Notes: generated by a model from the sequence alone, not told the origin. Counted from the stretch's first letter, positions 51,958 through 63,164 are shown. The stretch is DNA of 64,000 nt from Nematopogon swammerdamellus (GCA_946902875.1 OX336336.1:5550545-5614544); one strand, 5' to 3'. Numbers and translations are program-made.

Positions 51958-52345
51958 AATTTTCATGGGTGGCTGTGCCGAGGGACCAACGGGGCAGTCA
52001 ACAGAGGCAAAACACCTCTCCTCGCGAAACCACGTTTAGAGAGACGCCATGCCAATAGATTTGCGAACTGTTGCTAGGCTATCAGGCCTGTTAATACGAC
52101 GTTTTAAGACACCCAGATTAAAGGATTCGGGAAACACACTAGCCGGAAGACAGTTCCACACTCTAGCGGTGCGACAAAGAAACATTTTGAGAACCGGTGG
52201 GTTCTCAAAAGTCCAATGTCAACGACAAAAGGGTGTTCAGCTTCTCTGCGGCGTGTGCTGCGGAGATAGGTTGGATAGCAAGGATGCAAGTTCCTCCGAG
52301 CAGCGTCGATAATACCTGTAGAACAGACTGGGTGACCCTACAAAT
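51958..52345 (-). pseudogene. LINE-J2 C-terminal/3' end
   Basis: Minus strand: from RRFVGSPSLFYRYYRRCSEE through broken codons to NLGVLKRRINRPDS and the 3' UTR GCACAGCCACCCATG. It is colinear with 22187-22620 and has an in-frame stop before TPFCR. Confidence 0.8.
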
Positions 52346-52429
52346 CGACGTTACGGTACCTGGCATGATCTATCATCATATTACATACTACACCTACATT
52401 CAGCCTAACAACTTTTTCCTGTCGCAACC

Positions 52430-52592
52430 AGACGAAGTCAGGCTAGGCTTCAGTCTTGTTGGCCACACTGGACTAAGCGAAAAACGCGGATTATTATTCA
52501 AGGTCACTTCGATCGACATTCATTCAGTGAGGTGGTGCCAATCCCAACGGATTTAACCCTGCTACCTAATAATCCAAGGGACGGAACTTACA
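52430..52592 (-). mobile_element. SINE-B body, diverged
   Basis: CACTGGACTAAGCGAAAAAC, TCATTCAGTGAGGTGGTGCC and ACCCTGCTACCTAATAATCC keep the SINE-B order at low similarity, an older copy. Confidence 0.55.
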
Positions 52593-53259
52593 ATGTTTAG
52601 TTTTGTACGTAATTGTTATTTTCTGTTACTAGGAAATGTTCACTAAAATTGCTCTTCAGTCTTCACATTTAATACACGAATAGACGTACAAACACACTTG
52701 CTTTAATTAACATTCGACCGACTTTCCGACATTTCGACATGCGTTTATTTATTATTACTTTTCAGTAGGTGTAGTTCGTAGCTGGCAATGTAGAGCGTCC
52801 TCTTTGTTTCTCCGAATGTTCATATTTTAGGCCGAACTTGGCAAACACAAGTGTTTCCTTAACCTTTAGACGCGGCCCGACCGGTCAGTGGCACAGTTAC
52901 CATTGTTCGAAGAAAATTGGGTGTAGGGGCCTGCGTCAGCAATATTCTTAAACGAAGCGATGAGAGCATTTTGTTTCGACGTACTGGGAAATATTGAGGT
53001 TGTATATATACGAATATTGTACAGATAATCATCCTAAAATGTTAGCTTAGAATAAAAGTCGTCATAACTGACATAACAGTGTCCGCGTGCAAATTATTCG
53101 TGTGTACACGCGTAAAGCAGTAAAGGCGAATTCAGAAAGAAAGAAAGACGATGGTTATTTCCTAAAAACATGAAATTTTAATTTCATCAATGACAAAAAA
53201 GACGTAGCTCAGCTAAGAGGTGTGCTTAAGACTACAGATTTGGTTTTTGTTTGTTTCAG
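52593..53259. other. repeat-poor unique region
   Basis: I recognise no transposable element here. It contains the acceptor side of the candidate exon. Confidence 0.45.
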
Positions 53260-53304
53260 GTAATTTCGTCGGGAGCAATCACCGGAGGAACCAATGAAAT
53301 CCTC
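53260..53304 (+). CDS. candidate 45-nt host microexon
   Basis: TTTGGTTTTTGTTTGTTTCAG is a good 3' splice site (pyrimidine-rich, CAG at 53257-53259), and GTAAGT at 53305-53310 is a consensus 5' splice site. Only one of three forward frames is open across the 45 bases. It reads VISSGAITGGTNEIL and has phase 0 at both ends, so including or skipping it would keep a frame. The flanks are repeat-poor. I do not recognise the protein; GGTNEI also occurs near the end of acyl-CoA dehydrogenases, but the rest does not fit well. A chance pair of splice motifs is possible. Confidence 0.35.
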
Positions 53305-53504
53305 GTAAGTTTCTACATTATTCTTCGTTAACTGCTAATATGTATTTACCATAAAATGTCATACACTATACATTATATAGATACGACGACAGTTGACGGT
53401 GAATGTGAACTGACAGCTCTATCTAAACATTCTCGATGCACTCTGATGCAGCACCTTTATTAGCTGAGGTGCTCTTCTTTTCACTTTGTTGAAAACCCTT
53501 TAAA

Positions 53505-53872
53505 GTACCATCAATGCTAGGAGGAGCCGATTGCCGCGATCCTGCCGTCCCCTTTCCACCGCCGCACAACGTGCACTGGGCAGGGATTTCATCCCTACAC
53601 GTTAGACTAAACACGGATGCGTACAAATCGGTTCTGCAGAGATTTCCACCACAGAAATGGTATCCTCTGGAAAGCTCTCCTTGCCCACAAATTTCTCTCC
53701 AAGTACAGTCTCGAATCTTTCAAGAGAGGCGTGAATGATGTGTCATTTCTGTCAGGCCGGCATGGCATTCGCAACCCCCACATTCGACCGAATGTCCGTG
53801 GGGGCGTGATTAGAGACCTTATGGGCGTCTCGGCGCCATAGGTCGCGCTTTCTATAAAAAAAAATTGCAACT
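53505..53872 (+). pseudogene. LINE-H C-terminal domain and 3' end, longest copy
   Basis: From 53617 the frame reads RTNRFCRDFHHRNGILWKAL, LESFKRGVNDVSFLSGRHGI and RNPHIRPNVRG to a stop at 53839-53841. These are the final residues of a non-LTR ORF2. The 3' UTR GCGCTTTCTATAAAAAAAAA ends it. Upstream codons (LNTDAYKSVLQRF) suggest it extends to about 53505 in another frame. Confidence 0.75.
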
Positions 53873-54360
53873 CGGTTGCTTTGCTAGTTTGTTTGCAATT
53901 CTTGTTTTGTGGGTTATGGAACGCTTCGTTCTTTGCAGCTGGGCTTTCAAGGTCCCCGTGCATTCGATTATAGCTGACCGTGGTGCACTGAGAAACGCGC
54001 AGATGTGGTACGTGAACGAAGGTCCCACGTGGGCAAAATAGTACCAAGGTAGCAGAAGTGTTCGGCACGTGTCAGCAAGTCGGCTAGGCCAGCACATTGG
54101 GCTGAGTAAACACTCCATATGTCCCTGTAGCGACTGTTGACTGAGCGCGGAGTGTTGACCTGAATGTAGGTTGCGTCGCTGCCGCCGCGCCTGCGCACAA
54201 CCACCACCAGTGCCCCCTCCCCCCCGCGCCCCACTCCTCTCCTCTTCTTCCGCACTCCGCACCGTCCCCAGGCTTGTTCCAAATGCTCTGAAGGTCACGG
54301 GAGCGATAGTTTTGAACGCAGGGAATAGGGGAAATCGTGATCACAACAAAACGAGAGGGA
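53873..54360. other. unique region, C-rich at 54.2 kb
   Basis: 54180-54270 has CCCCCTCCCCCCCGCGCCCC and CTCTTCTTCCGC. Long antisense open frames (up to 148 codons) are compositional and share no motif. Confidence 0.35.
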
Positions 54361-54950
54361 GTAGGGGAATTTTAGTCCACGCCAAGCTTACAAAAAGCTG
54401 GAATAAGGAAGATAGCATGATTCCAGAAGAAACGCAGTTCCAGGAACTGCCAGAAACAATTTAGAACACAAAACAATTTAGTAGTAAAATTGCAGATAAT
54501 GAACACACAATTGTCTTCTGTCAATGTAAATGTAGTTTTAATGAGTCGCTGTCAGTCCGTTTAAAATCAGTTGATCTAAAATTAGACTTTCTCCGAGTGA
54601 AACTTTTTGAAAGTAGACAAATTGACTTCAGTAGGGGAATTCTAGTTCAGACCAAGCCTGAAAAAAGCTGGAGTTAGGAAGAATAAGAATAAAATGAAAA
54701 TAATAAAATTTGAATTGGAATAGGGTGATTTCAGAAGGGAGGCAGTTCCAGGAACTGCCACAAACAATTTAGAACAAAAAAAAACTTAAGTAGTAAAATT
54801 GAGAATAATGAAGACACAATTCGTCTTCTGTCAACGTAAATGTAGTTTTAATGAGTCGCTGTCAGTCGGTTTAAAATCAGTTGATCTAAAATTAGACTTT
54901 CTCCGAGTGAAACTTTCTGAAAGTAGACAAATTGACATTGAACAAGTTGT
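54361..54950 (+). repeat. direct tandem duplication, about 270-310 bp
   Basis: GTAGGGGAATT begins at 54361 and 54631. GCAGTTCCAGGAACTGCCA and ATGTAGTTTTAATGAGTCGC occur in both. The second unit has about 39 extra AT-rich bases. The internal palindrome CAGTTCCAGGAACTG is conserved in both. Confidence 0.85.
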
Positions 54951-57104
54951 TTATTATGCCAATTTTTTTGAGACCTGTGTGAACAGGGCCTTAGATAAGT
55001 TAATCCTGGCGTTAAAGATTTCAGTCTAGCCGAATATAAATGCAGGTTCCAGACCGGCATGCCAACTTTCCTATAATTACGAAACAATTAGTTATGATCT
55101 ATGGTTAATTACATTATTAATATTAGATAACAAATATAAACTAAAACTACCTAAATTAAAATTACCTAAATTAAAATTACCTAAAACTATAAAAGAAATA
55201 ATAATAAATAAATATATATTCTATGGTTAAGATCATTAATAGGAAATGATTCTTGGAACGCAACTCTGCTTACCTCGAATATCATATGTATGTAAGATAT
55301 AGGCAACGACGTCAGATCTCATAAAGTATATATATTTTTGAACGCCTTTGTAATTATTGTTTTGTATATGTATTTACATTTCTTATGTTGAATATTCTAG
55401 GTAGAACTTTAAGTAATTCTAACTTCTCAATTTTATGGATTAATTTAGTTAAATATGGTTTCATATTTTAAAATAAATAACAAAAACGATCCTCCAATAA
55501 TTATAAAAGGTTAACCTGAGCATCAGGGTGGAAACACACCGTTCTAAAACTGTCCAACATTGTCCATCTTAGCTTAGATTTTATACTGATGTGGGAATGG
55601 TCACGTCTCCCCAAGGCGAAAATCATTATGAGCCGCACCCGCACGTAAACAACCGATATAAAAATAGACAAATAGACATGTTTACGAAATCTGTCCACGA
55701 GCTGTTAAATTTTAACCGATTTCATAAAACCTACTCGACGTTCTTATTTCGATCAAGGTTATTTTCATCGTCTTATCCTTTACGTCTTCGAGGAAAAAAT
55801 AATAATAGTGGCTCGATTAAGCGCGTCACAGACGATGAACATAATATAAAATATATCCTATCTTAGGACATATTTCACAATATCTACCGTATGAAGTTGT
55901 AAGATCCCATGCGGAGCCAAGTCTTTTCATATCATTGAAGCCCGAATTCAACAATGTTGCCATAAATTATATTTTCTACTTAATAATAATCAATATTTAG
56001 TTACTCCTCTTATATTTAACATCTTCATTTCTATAAAAAAAAACACCTAGACTTGGCAATCTTAGGGCGATATCGTCCATAATGTGACAATACGTCACAG
56101 GAGACAAAGAGAGCGCGATGTAGTTCGCATTTTAGTGGAGCGGGACAGAATCGCTTCAAGGCGCATACCATATGACAAAATGATAGAGACGCAAATTGCG
56201 AGTAAATCGTTTTTGTTTTGATTTAGTAACAATAATTAAACTTTATAACTTTCTTGAATAGGACTTTACTAAGAATATAAAATTTTGTTTAAAAAAATAT
56301 ATAATTAAAGACGCATTCATTATTTACCGAGTAGGAATATAATATGCATAATGGAAATTACCGCAAAATCAGTAGCATGTTTGGATTTTTTTTCTATCGA
56401 GCGAAGTTACGAAATTTCCTGTTTCGGCTGCGGTGTCACTAAAGATGACCTGTAGATTGTTTATAGTTTCTTCATCGTGCGTCACGCACTTTAGGGTATC
56501 AAAGTCGCAAAATTAGTGAATTATTTTGTATAATACCGCGACCCTATTGTGCCGCGAAAACATAGTAGAATGCATCGTTTGCTGTCTGTCTGTTCAATTA
56601 TTACTCAATAACAGCTCAATCAATTTCAAAGAAGGTACCTTCTTTTCCCCTTTATCACAGTATTAACTTTTGTCCGATTTATAAGTAGGTACCTACATTG
56701 ACCGGTGTTTTTTTTTCTCACTTTTGTTGCAAAAATCATTACAATATTTTCATCATTAATAAATTGTACATATCATTACCATCAAATATATGTCTGAAAC
56801 TGTATGTATGTATGTATGTATAGTCCGCTAGACGACTAGTTCTAACCACGATTTATTTCTGTACTCAGTGGCAATGAGAGCGGGCAGTCCACTGGCGCAT
56901 CCGAACAATGTTTCGTGCTAATTTCGTCTCTATTATTAAACGTGTTAGATTCAATATTGAGCGAGTAGGGCAAGTTCGATGCGCAGCCCAACACTAGCTC
57001 GGAGTCAGGGGCGTCATTTATTTGGCCGACAATTTTTAAGTGGGTCTCGAATTCAACACAGTTTAGTTGTTGTCTATAGAATTAGTTTTGGTGTAGATTT
57101 TCTA
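54951..57104. other. AT-rich unique region
   Basis: Small repeats only: CTAAATTAAAATTAC units at about 55145-55190 and (GTAT)n at 56800-56822. A 91-codon frame at 55591-55866 has no family signature. Confidence 0.4.
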
Positions 57105-57185
57105 TATTGGTTTATAGAAAGCGCGACATGTGGGTCCGAGCCACCCATAAGTTGTCTAACGACGCGCACGGACATTCGGGTTATT
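57105..57185 (-). pseudogene. LINE-H 3' fragment
   Basis: TAGAAAGCGCGACATGTGGG, CACCCATAAGTTGTCTAACG and GCACGGACATTCGGG. Confidence 0.65.
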
Positions 57186-57324
57186 AGATTATTAATATTA
57201 AATTATTATAACATTTATATTAGGGTTGCCATTAATACATAAAAACATTTGTACCCTCCTCTACTATATGTATCTTCTGTATGTCTATGTATGTTATTTT
57301 ATTTTTATCTTTATTTATCTTTGT

Positions 57325-57640
57325 TTCGTCGCAGAGAGACTCAGCGTCCTTTTGATATTAATATTGGACTTTTGAGAACCCATCAGTTCTCAAAATCGTT
57401 TCTTTGTCGCACCGCTAGGGTGTAGAACTCTCTTCCGGAGAGTGTGCACCCGAATCCTTTAACCTGGGTGTCTTCAAACGTCGTGTTAACAGGCTAGGCA
57501 GCCTAGGAACAGTCAGCAAATCTGCTGGCATGGCGCCTCACTGAGCGTGATTTCGCGAGGAGAGGTGTTTTTGGCTCTGTCGACTGTACCATTGGTCTCT
57601 CGGCACAGCCACCTATGTTGATTTACATAAAAACATGTGG
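57325..57640 (+). pseudogene. LINE-J2 C-terminal/3' end
   Basis: TTTTGAGAACCCATCAGTTC, TTTCTTTGTCGCACCGCTAG, GTGTCTTCAAACGTCG and the 3' UTR GGTCTCTCGGCACAGCCACC then GATTTACATAAAAAC. A small deletion near 57448 breaks the FP segment. Confidence 0.8.
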
Positions 57641-58484
57641 GTATGTTTATTTTTTGTTGTTTAAATTGTTGAAATTAGAACGTGTCTATGTAAAAGTTTT
57701 CTATAAAAATTTTCCGGGTGTCTACCAATTCGTCTAGCCGTTTTCGCTGCATATATTGAATGTAGGTACATCAGTATGGGTATATTAACACGATGTAATA
57801 AATACCATCTGAGGGAGTTAATTGGTACTTGGATGACACTAGAGGAGTATTGCTTTCACTGCCCCGATAAAGATCATAAGAGTAGTAATAAAACGAATGC
57901 GGATGTTTCATAACACCGCATAACTATTCCCGCCATCCACTCTCACTGGTTACAACTATCTTGTCTATCAACCCACACGATTGGCTCGCCGCTTCGCTCT
58001 GCCTTGCTATTGGCCGAGCGCTCGTTGCGTTCGCAGTGATTGGTCGCCTCGAGGTCACGTGTCCTGCGCGCGCGCAGTTGCCGTTGCAGTTTTCATTAAG
58101 ATCTAAGGCCGCGACTCGGCGCTGAGGAGGTCAGGTCGCGAACCTCACTGCACGTTGCAATCTCTAGGGAATTACGGCGGCGATTGAGTTATGAAACGGA
58201 CGATAGCTCGATGCTCGCTGCACTTGCATTGAATAGACAATTACCTACTTAACGTTGGTGTTAGTTATAGCATCAAGTATAGCTACTTGTTTATATTACG
58301 GTTTCTATTTCCAAATACTGATTTCTTCAAAAGAGCGTTAGCGATATCTGGCTTCCGAAACTTATCGGTTTTCAATAGATAGCTCCAAATATATTATATT
58401 ATGTACATACGCTGTAAGACCCATTTCCAATTATATCGAAATAACGAAACGATATATATATTTATTAAATTTTCCCATATATTT
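57641..58484. other. unique region with promoter-like cluster
   Basis: It contains the CCAAT/E-box cluster and a CpG-rich stretch to about 58190. No downstream coding exon found. Confidence 0.45.
57980..58061. promoter_or_regulatory. three evenly spaced CCAAT boxes plus GTCACGTG
   Basis: ATTGG (inverted CCAAT) occurs at 57980, 58009 and 58039, 29-30 bases apart. GTCACGTG lies at 58054-58061, followed by CGCGCGCGCAGTTG. NF-Y-bound CCAAT boxes and USF/TFE-type E-boxes commonly sit in this arrangement upstream of CpG-rich start sites. The direction of transcription is not determinable. Confidence 0.4.
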
Positions 58485-58622
58485 CCCCTCAAATACAGTC
58501 TCGGTTCCTTCAAGAGGGGCGTGAATGGGCACCTGTCAGGCATACGACCGAATGTCCATGGGCGTCGTTAGACACCTTATGGGTGGATCGGCGCCATATG
58601 TCGCGCTTTCAATGAAAAAATA
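58485..58622 (+). pseudogene. LINE-H 3' end, internal deletion
   Basis: TCGGTTCCTTCAAGAGGGGC, CGACCGAATGTCCATGGGCG and CGCGCTTTCAATGAAAAAAT. The GGCATGGCATTCGCAACCC part is missing. Confidence 0.75.
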
Positions 58623-58670
58623 TATATTATATAGTTTATCCCTGGAATTTTTAATTTTTTTTATTTTATT

Positions 58671-58779
58671 TTTTTTATGGAAACTGACACGGTTGGCTAC
58701 ATCACCTACAACATCCGTGATGTCAGCCCATAACACCGGGTGAACTTGGTGCCACGTCAGTGCTTCCCTTCGGTCGTAT
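58671..58779 (-). mobile_element. SINE-B tail, 5'-truncated
   Basis: TTTTTTATGGAAACTGACAC to GCTTCCCTTCGGTCG. Confidence 0.85.
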
Positions 58780-59439
58780 ATATATGGGCATATTTATTAT
58801 TTAAAGTATTTTAATTAATTAAAATGTCTTTTCCTTTGGGAAAATTACTCCAAAATACGCTATCTCACGCGCTAAGTAGGATGTTCTCTTTGGTTATGAT
58901 TTCCAATAAATATCTAAGATATTATTCAGCTTCGACTTAAAAACTGCTCCATCGCTCAATTTATGAGAAAACAACAAAGCGGCAACAAGATTATCACGCG
59001 TGAAGGCTCCGGCAGCCGCCTCGCGCGCCAGGGCGGCGCGCCGCCCGCCCTCATTCCGCCCAGAATAGAGCGCTATATGTAGCGCCGCCCACCGCGCGCT
59101 ACCTGTCGCGCCGCTAACGCTAAACCGAACCCGTTACTCTAACTAAACTAACTAGATACTCTGCGTTCAGATGTGCGAGTCATTGAAATCAGTGAAAGAA
59201 CATTTCATACAATAATGGATACATACTGAGACAAAATTACAATATAATTTATTTCAGTACACAAGTAATGCTGAAGTGGTAATGTAGAATTGAAATTTAG
59301 AAAAATATAGGACTAAATATGTTTTTATTTTAATAATTTAAGAAAATATAATATAATAAAGCTAAAATTTACTAACAAGTTATTTGCATACAAAATGACT
59401 ATATTTTCTAAAATGAATTTATTATATTTTTATATTATA
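58780..59439. other. unique region with a CpG-rich core
   Basis: 58.98-59.11 kb is very CpG-rich (GCGCGCCAGGGCGGCGCGCC); the rest is AT-rich. Confidence 0.4.
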
Positions 59440-59560
59440 AGAAAATATACATATCACTTTTTAGTGCTTCTTATTATTTATTGAAAAATAACACATGTTT
59501 TTTTATACACATTTTATATATTTCGGCGAATGCCGTCTTCAGTAATTATCTAATATGAAT
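59440..59560 (-). mobile_element. element end with CTGAAGAC-stem-GAAATA motif (tentative)
   Basis: Minus strand: CTGAAGACGGCATTCGCCGA then AATATATAAAATG. The stem GGC...GCC lies between CTGAAGAC and GAAATA, the same plan as in the 48.5-kb palindrome. I suspect a shared retroelement terminus. Confidence 0.35.
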
Positions 59561-59584
59561 AAAATATTGTTTATTTACAAAGTT

Positions 59585-59630
59585 TGTCATGGTAACAATG
59601 TCATTGGTTAATGAAACTGTTACCATGACA
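59585..59630. repeat. 13-bp perfect inverted repeat
   Basis: TGTCATGGTAACA and TGTTACCATGACA around a 20-base loop, just before an A-run. Confidence 0.9.
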
Positions 59631-59818
59631 TGACAAAAAAAAAAAAAAAATTGAAAAAAATTTACGTTTGTAACCTTAGTGTTGAGCGTTGAGACCAGGG
59701 GAGTGGTAGGCTCCCAGCTTCCAAATATATGCTGCTTCCCATGTGCGAAGGTCGATTTTTCTTAGTGGAGGCGTAAAAAGTCTATTTTCTAAATATACTT
59801 TTTTGGAGGACCTTCGGT

Positions 59819-60020
59819 TTCTAGGGTTCCGTATGCATACGGAAGCCTATAAGGCTACGTCAATTGTCTGTCTGTCTGCCAATTCGTCCGTCCGTCCGAG
59901 GGCTGTATCTTTTAAAACCGTAATAGGTAACCTGTTGAAATTTTCACCCAAAGTGCCGACGTCGTTGTTTACACCGAAAAAAAGGATCTACATTTTTTTA
60001 TGTATTTTACTAAGAATTGT
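59819..60020 (-). mobile_element. RepE 3' part
   Basis: TAGGGTTCCGTATGCATACG, GTCCGTCCGTCCGAGGGCTG and GTAACCTGTTGAAATTTTCA. The body beyond is diverged. Confidence 0.7.
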
Positions 60021-60261
60021 CGATAAAATTTCAAAATTTTAATCTGCTAGGGATTCCCCTGATGTCTCAAAATTCAATCATTTGTTTTTTTTTACTTGCT
60101 TATTTCTCATAAATTATTAAATAAAAGTACATATTGATGTTTTCATTCACGTTTTCTTCCTTTCTAAAAGGGCCCCAAACTCTATGTGCCCACGGGCCTC
60201 TGCATGGCCTAATACCACCCTGCATATAGATTACGAACATTAATAATAATTCGATTCGATT

Positions 60262-60588
60262 TTTTTTTTATGGTAACTGACACGGTTTGCTACATCACCT
60301 ACAACATCCGTGATGTCAGCCCATAACACCGGGTGAACTTGGTGCCACGTCAGTACTTCCCTTCGGTCGTGCCGGCTACACTGAACTGGACGGAAAACAC
60401 AAACTATTTACATAGCCGTTTCGACCGACTATTCATTCAGTGCGGTGGTACCAACCCGGGCGGGTTAAACCCTACCACCTAGTAATATAAGAAGGGATTC
60501 ATATCCCTTAGTCGCCTTTTACGACATACACGGGGAGAGATGCAGTGGGGCTATTCTTTTAAAGTACCGGCCCCACACGGTACAGTAC
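60262..60588 (-). mobile_element. RepA-head/SINE-B-body chimera, copy 2
   Basis: Minus strand: RepA head GTACCGTGTGGGGCCGGTAC (60497-60588) joined within AAGGGATATGAATCCCTTCT to the SINE-B body and a T9-marked tail at 60261. The junction matches 33.4 kb. Confidence 0.9.
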
Positions 60589-61299
60589 ACGGTACAGAAA
60601 TGGTTTTCGTATTACAAGTACACATGTCATACGAAAACGATTTATGTAAGTATAATAATCTTATTACTCATTCATGTAAGTATATTATTCTTATTACTAG
60701 AGAGGAGAGGACACCCAGCTTTCCTAAGCCCCGCTCGCACTCAGCTCACGTCGCACCTATTGGAACGGGCCGAGCACCGAGTATGCGGCTGGTGAAACTG
60801 TTGCAATAGCCCGTTGCATTGAAGCAGACCTTCATACTTGCATTTCCTTTCGTTCGCGCGTGCATATGTGTGTGTGCGCGCGCGTGTGCGTGTGTGGTCG
60901 CGTCTGTGTGGGTGTAGACTAGGAGTATAGTGCGTTTCAGGTCGCAAGCACTTCGTGTTTCATCTTGGTGACAATTCTGTTTGCATAAACCGACCCGTTG
61001 ATCCTGTAATTTTACCAAATAAAATTGTAGACTCTACTTAGCATAATAATATTAATAAAATGAAATGAAATTAAAATATACTTCAGTGCACAAAAAAAAA
61101 CTGTTCGTAAAAATGCTTAAAGGCTTTCTCTATCTATAATTTTTTGGGGTTGTGGACACAAACGATAGTTTAGAATTAGGAATTTGGAATAATACATGTA
61201 CACTTACAGGTTACTTAACATGCGATTTAATTCTAGCCACGAATTCGGTGAATTTGTAAAAAAAATCCTAATGTTTATAATATAATTTACAATAATAAG
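60589..61299. other. no recognisable gene
   Basis: It contains alternating purine-pyrimidine GTGTGTGTGCGCGCGCGTGT (about 60866-60898) and a LINE-like ATGAAATTAAAATATACTTC at 61060-61090. Confidence 0.4.
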
Positions 61300-61416
61300 A
61301 ACATTTCTATTGCCTACCTATTGCGGTTCAAAAGATACAGCCCTCGGACGGACGGTCGGACAGACAGACGGCGTAGGCTTAGTAATAGGCTTCCGTCTGG
61401 ATACGGAACCCTAAAA
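61300..61416 (+). mobile_element. RepE 3' fragment
   Basis: GATACAGCCCTCGGACGGAC, GGCGTAGGCTTAGTAATAGG and GGATACGGAACCCTAAAAAA. Confidence 0.8.
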
Positions 61417-62234
61417 AAAGCAGTATGCGCGTCCAGAGTTACGAATGTGAAGGCAACTGCACTGGTAGGTGTCACGTTCTATGAATCTATGTTGTATGAA
61501 TGTACGCGTATGCTGGTTACAATATTGGTTACATCTAGCTAGACTAGAAGCACCGTGCATATGTGTGAGTGCGCGTCGTACTTGCATTTCCTCCCGTGCA
61601 TTTGTGTGCGTTTTGGTGCATGGAACTAGATTTTGTGTGTGGAATAAATTATGTGTGTGTGTGTGTATACAACTGGCAAGTTAAGGGGTATCTGTATACG
61701 ATGACGATCGCCAGGACATTATTAACGGTTTAGAATATATGAAATGTTTCAAAGAAAATTTATTTTGGAAATAAACTTTTTGAACAAGAACACAAAGACG
61801 TTTTATTTTATTTTTATAGGAAGCATAACCTGTTACTTTCTTCAATTGAGTCTCTGTTGATGTTAAATAATAATATATAAAAAACTTTATCTATGTTTAT
61901 AAAATAACTACGAGTATCTATGTAATGTATGTGATTACGTAGTCTTCTCTCGCTATTTGGTTTCGTGGAGAGTGAGACAGAACTAAATGAACACAACCAT
62001 TTTGATAGTAGATTGGCAATTGACGAGGTGCCACGATAGTGGTGCCTTCTCCTTCGCCACGAGTAATAAATAGGTACGTCACAGGATACTGGCAGTAATA
62101 AATGACGTAATTCGTGTTGTTTCCAAATTTCAAAAATCTGTTATGTAAGAACGTTGTTCACACATAGATAGTTCCGTAGCCATGTGTTCTTGTACGTATA
62201 GCGAGTGTGCGCAGCAATCACACGGTCGCACTCC
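61417..62234. other. no recognisable gene
   Basis: Unique sequence with a short GT run near 61645-61668. Confidence 0.45.
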
Positions 62235-62702
62235 CACGTATCTCACATATCACGCCATCTATCGGTGACCGTTCATCACGCAGTTAAAATGTTGGGATAA
62301 TTCGGTAGATGGTGCTCTTCTGCATATTATGATACTTGTATGGGGTTCCCCTTATTTTTTTTATTTTTGCTTATTTTATAATATTTAGGCCTATCCGCCA
62401 TAATAAAGCCGCGTCTCCTGCCAATGTGTTTTTTTTTTCAAAACATTACACAGAAACATTGAAACATTGGGGCGTGGCCATACACATTTGTATGAAAACA
62501 AATGTTTTTGTGTGTAATGTTTCTTGTGTAATGTTTCGAAAAACATGCGCAGGAGACACGGCTTAACTATTCTATGAAAATTTTAACCGGCTACCTATTA
62601 CGTTTCAAAACATACAACCCTCGAACGGACAGACAGACAGACAGACAGACGGCGTAGGCTTAGTAATAGGCTTCCCGTATGGATACGCAACCCTAAAAAC
62701 AA
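62235..62702 (+). mobile_element. RepE copy interrupted by MITE-P
   Basis: The left part (CACGCCATCTATCGG, TCGGTAGATGGTGC, TATGGGGTTCCCC) runs to 62406. The right part resumes at 62564 with TAACTATTCTATGAAAATTT and ends GGATACGCAACCCTAAAAAC. Removing the MITE and one TAA restores colinearity with 11484-11658. Confidence 0.85.
62407..62563 (-). mobile_element. MITE-P copy 2 (157 bp) with TAA duplication
   Basis: Same TIRs as 50627-50770 (AGCCGCGTCTCCTGC and GCAGGAGACACGGCT), inverted orientation. TAA at 62404-62406 and 62564-62566 is the target duplication, a PIF/Harbinger-like length and sequence. Confidence 0.9.
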
Positions 62703-63164
62703 GAGAATAGGTATTTGAGCGCTTTCTCAGTTCCAAGTGTCAGGCGCGGAAGCCCCTTAATGTGTGCGTGCATTGTGAACACTTACGGCTCGGAGTGCGT
62801 ACATGTGTGCGTTACACATCGGTGCATTATTCTCTCACAAGGACGCAAAACTACGACTATGCGACCCGCACACAGCGCGCTATCGCACGTTATAATTGCC
62901 ACTGCAGCTAGAGTTTCCTGCTGTCGTTTGGTGTGCAAGCAAGCTGCAGCGATGGAAGCAAATTCGAAAAAAGAGCGATTGAAGAGTTTGATCGTTCTCG
63001 GGATTTTAAGGTTTAGTAACGAAAATGATGCAAAAGGACGCGTTATCAATACTAATAATAATAAATCTGTAAGGGATGGTCATGGAGGAAGTTACTTTGT
63101 TTTATGAGATACTGCGTTTGTGGACTCCATGTATGATACTAAAACTAAATTGAGTATTTTTAAA
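62703..63164. other. no recognisable gene
   Basis: Open frames of 130 and 88 codons overlap on opposite strands with no motif. Confidence 0.4.

Noticed and set aside
53260..53304. Assigning the microexon to acyl-CoA dehydrogenase because of GGTNEI
   Set aside because: Only six residues agree and the preceding residues do not fit the family's conserved context as I know it.
53607..54344. Antisense frames of 153, 148, 104 and 86 codons
   Set aside because: They are the complement of LINE-H and of a C-rich patch, overlap each other and show no family motif.
62715..63107. 130-codon open frame
   Set aside because: No domain, and an 88-codon frame overlaps it on the other strand; its start lies just beyond a RepE end.
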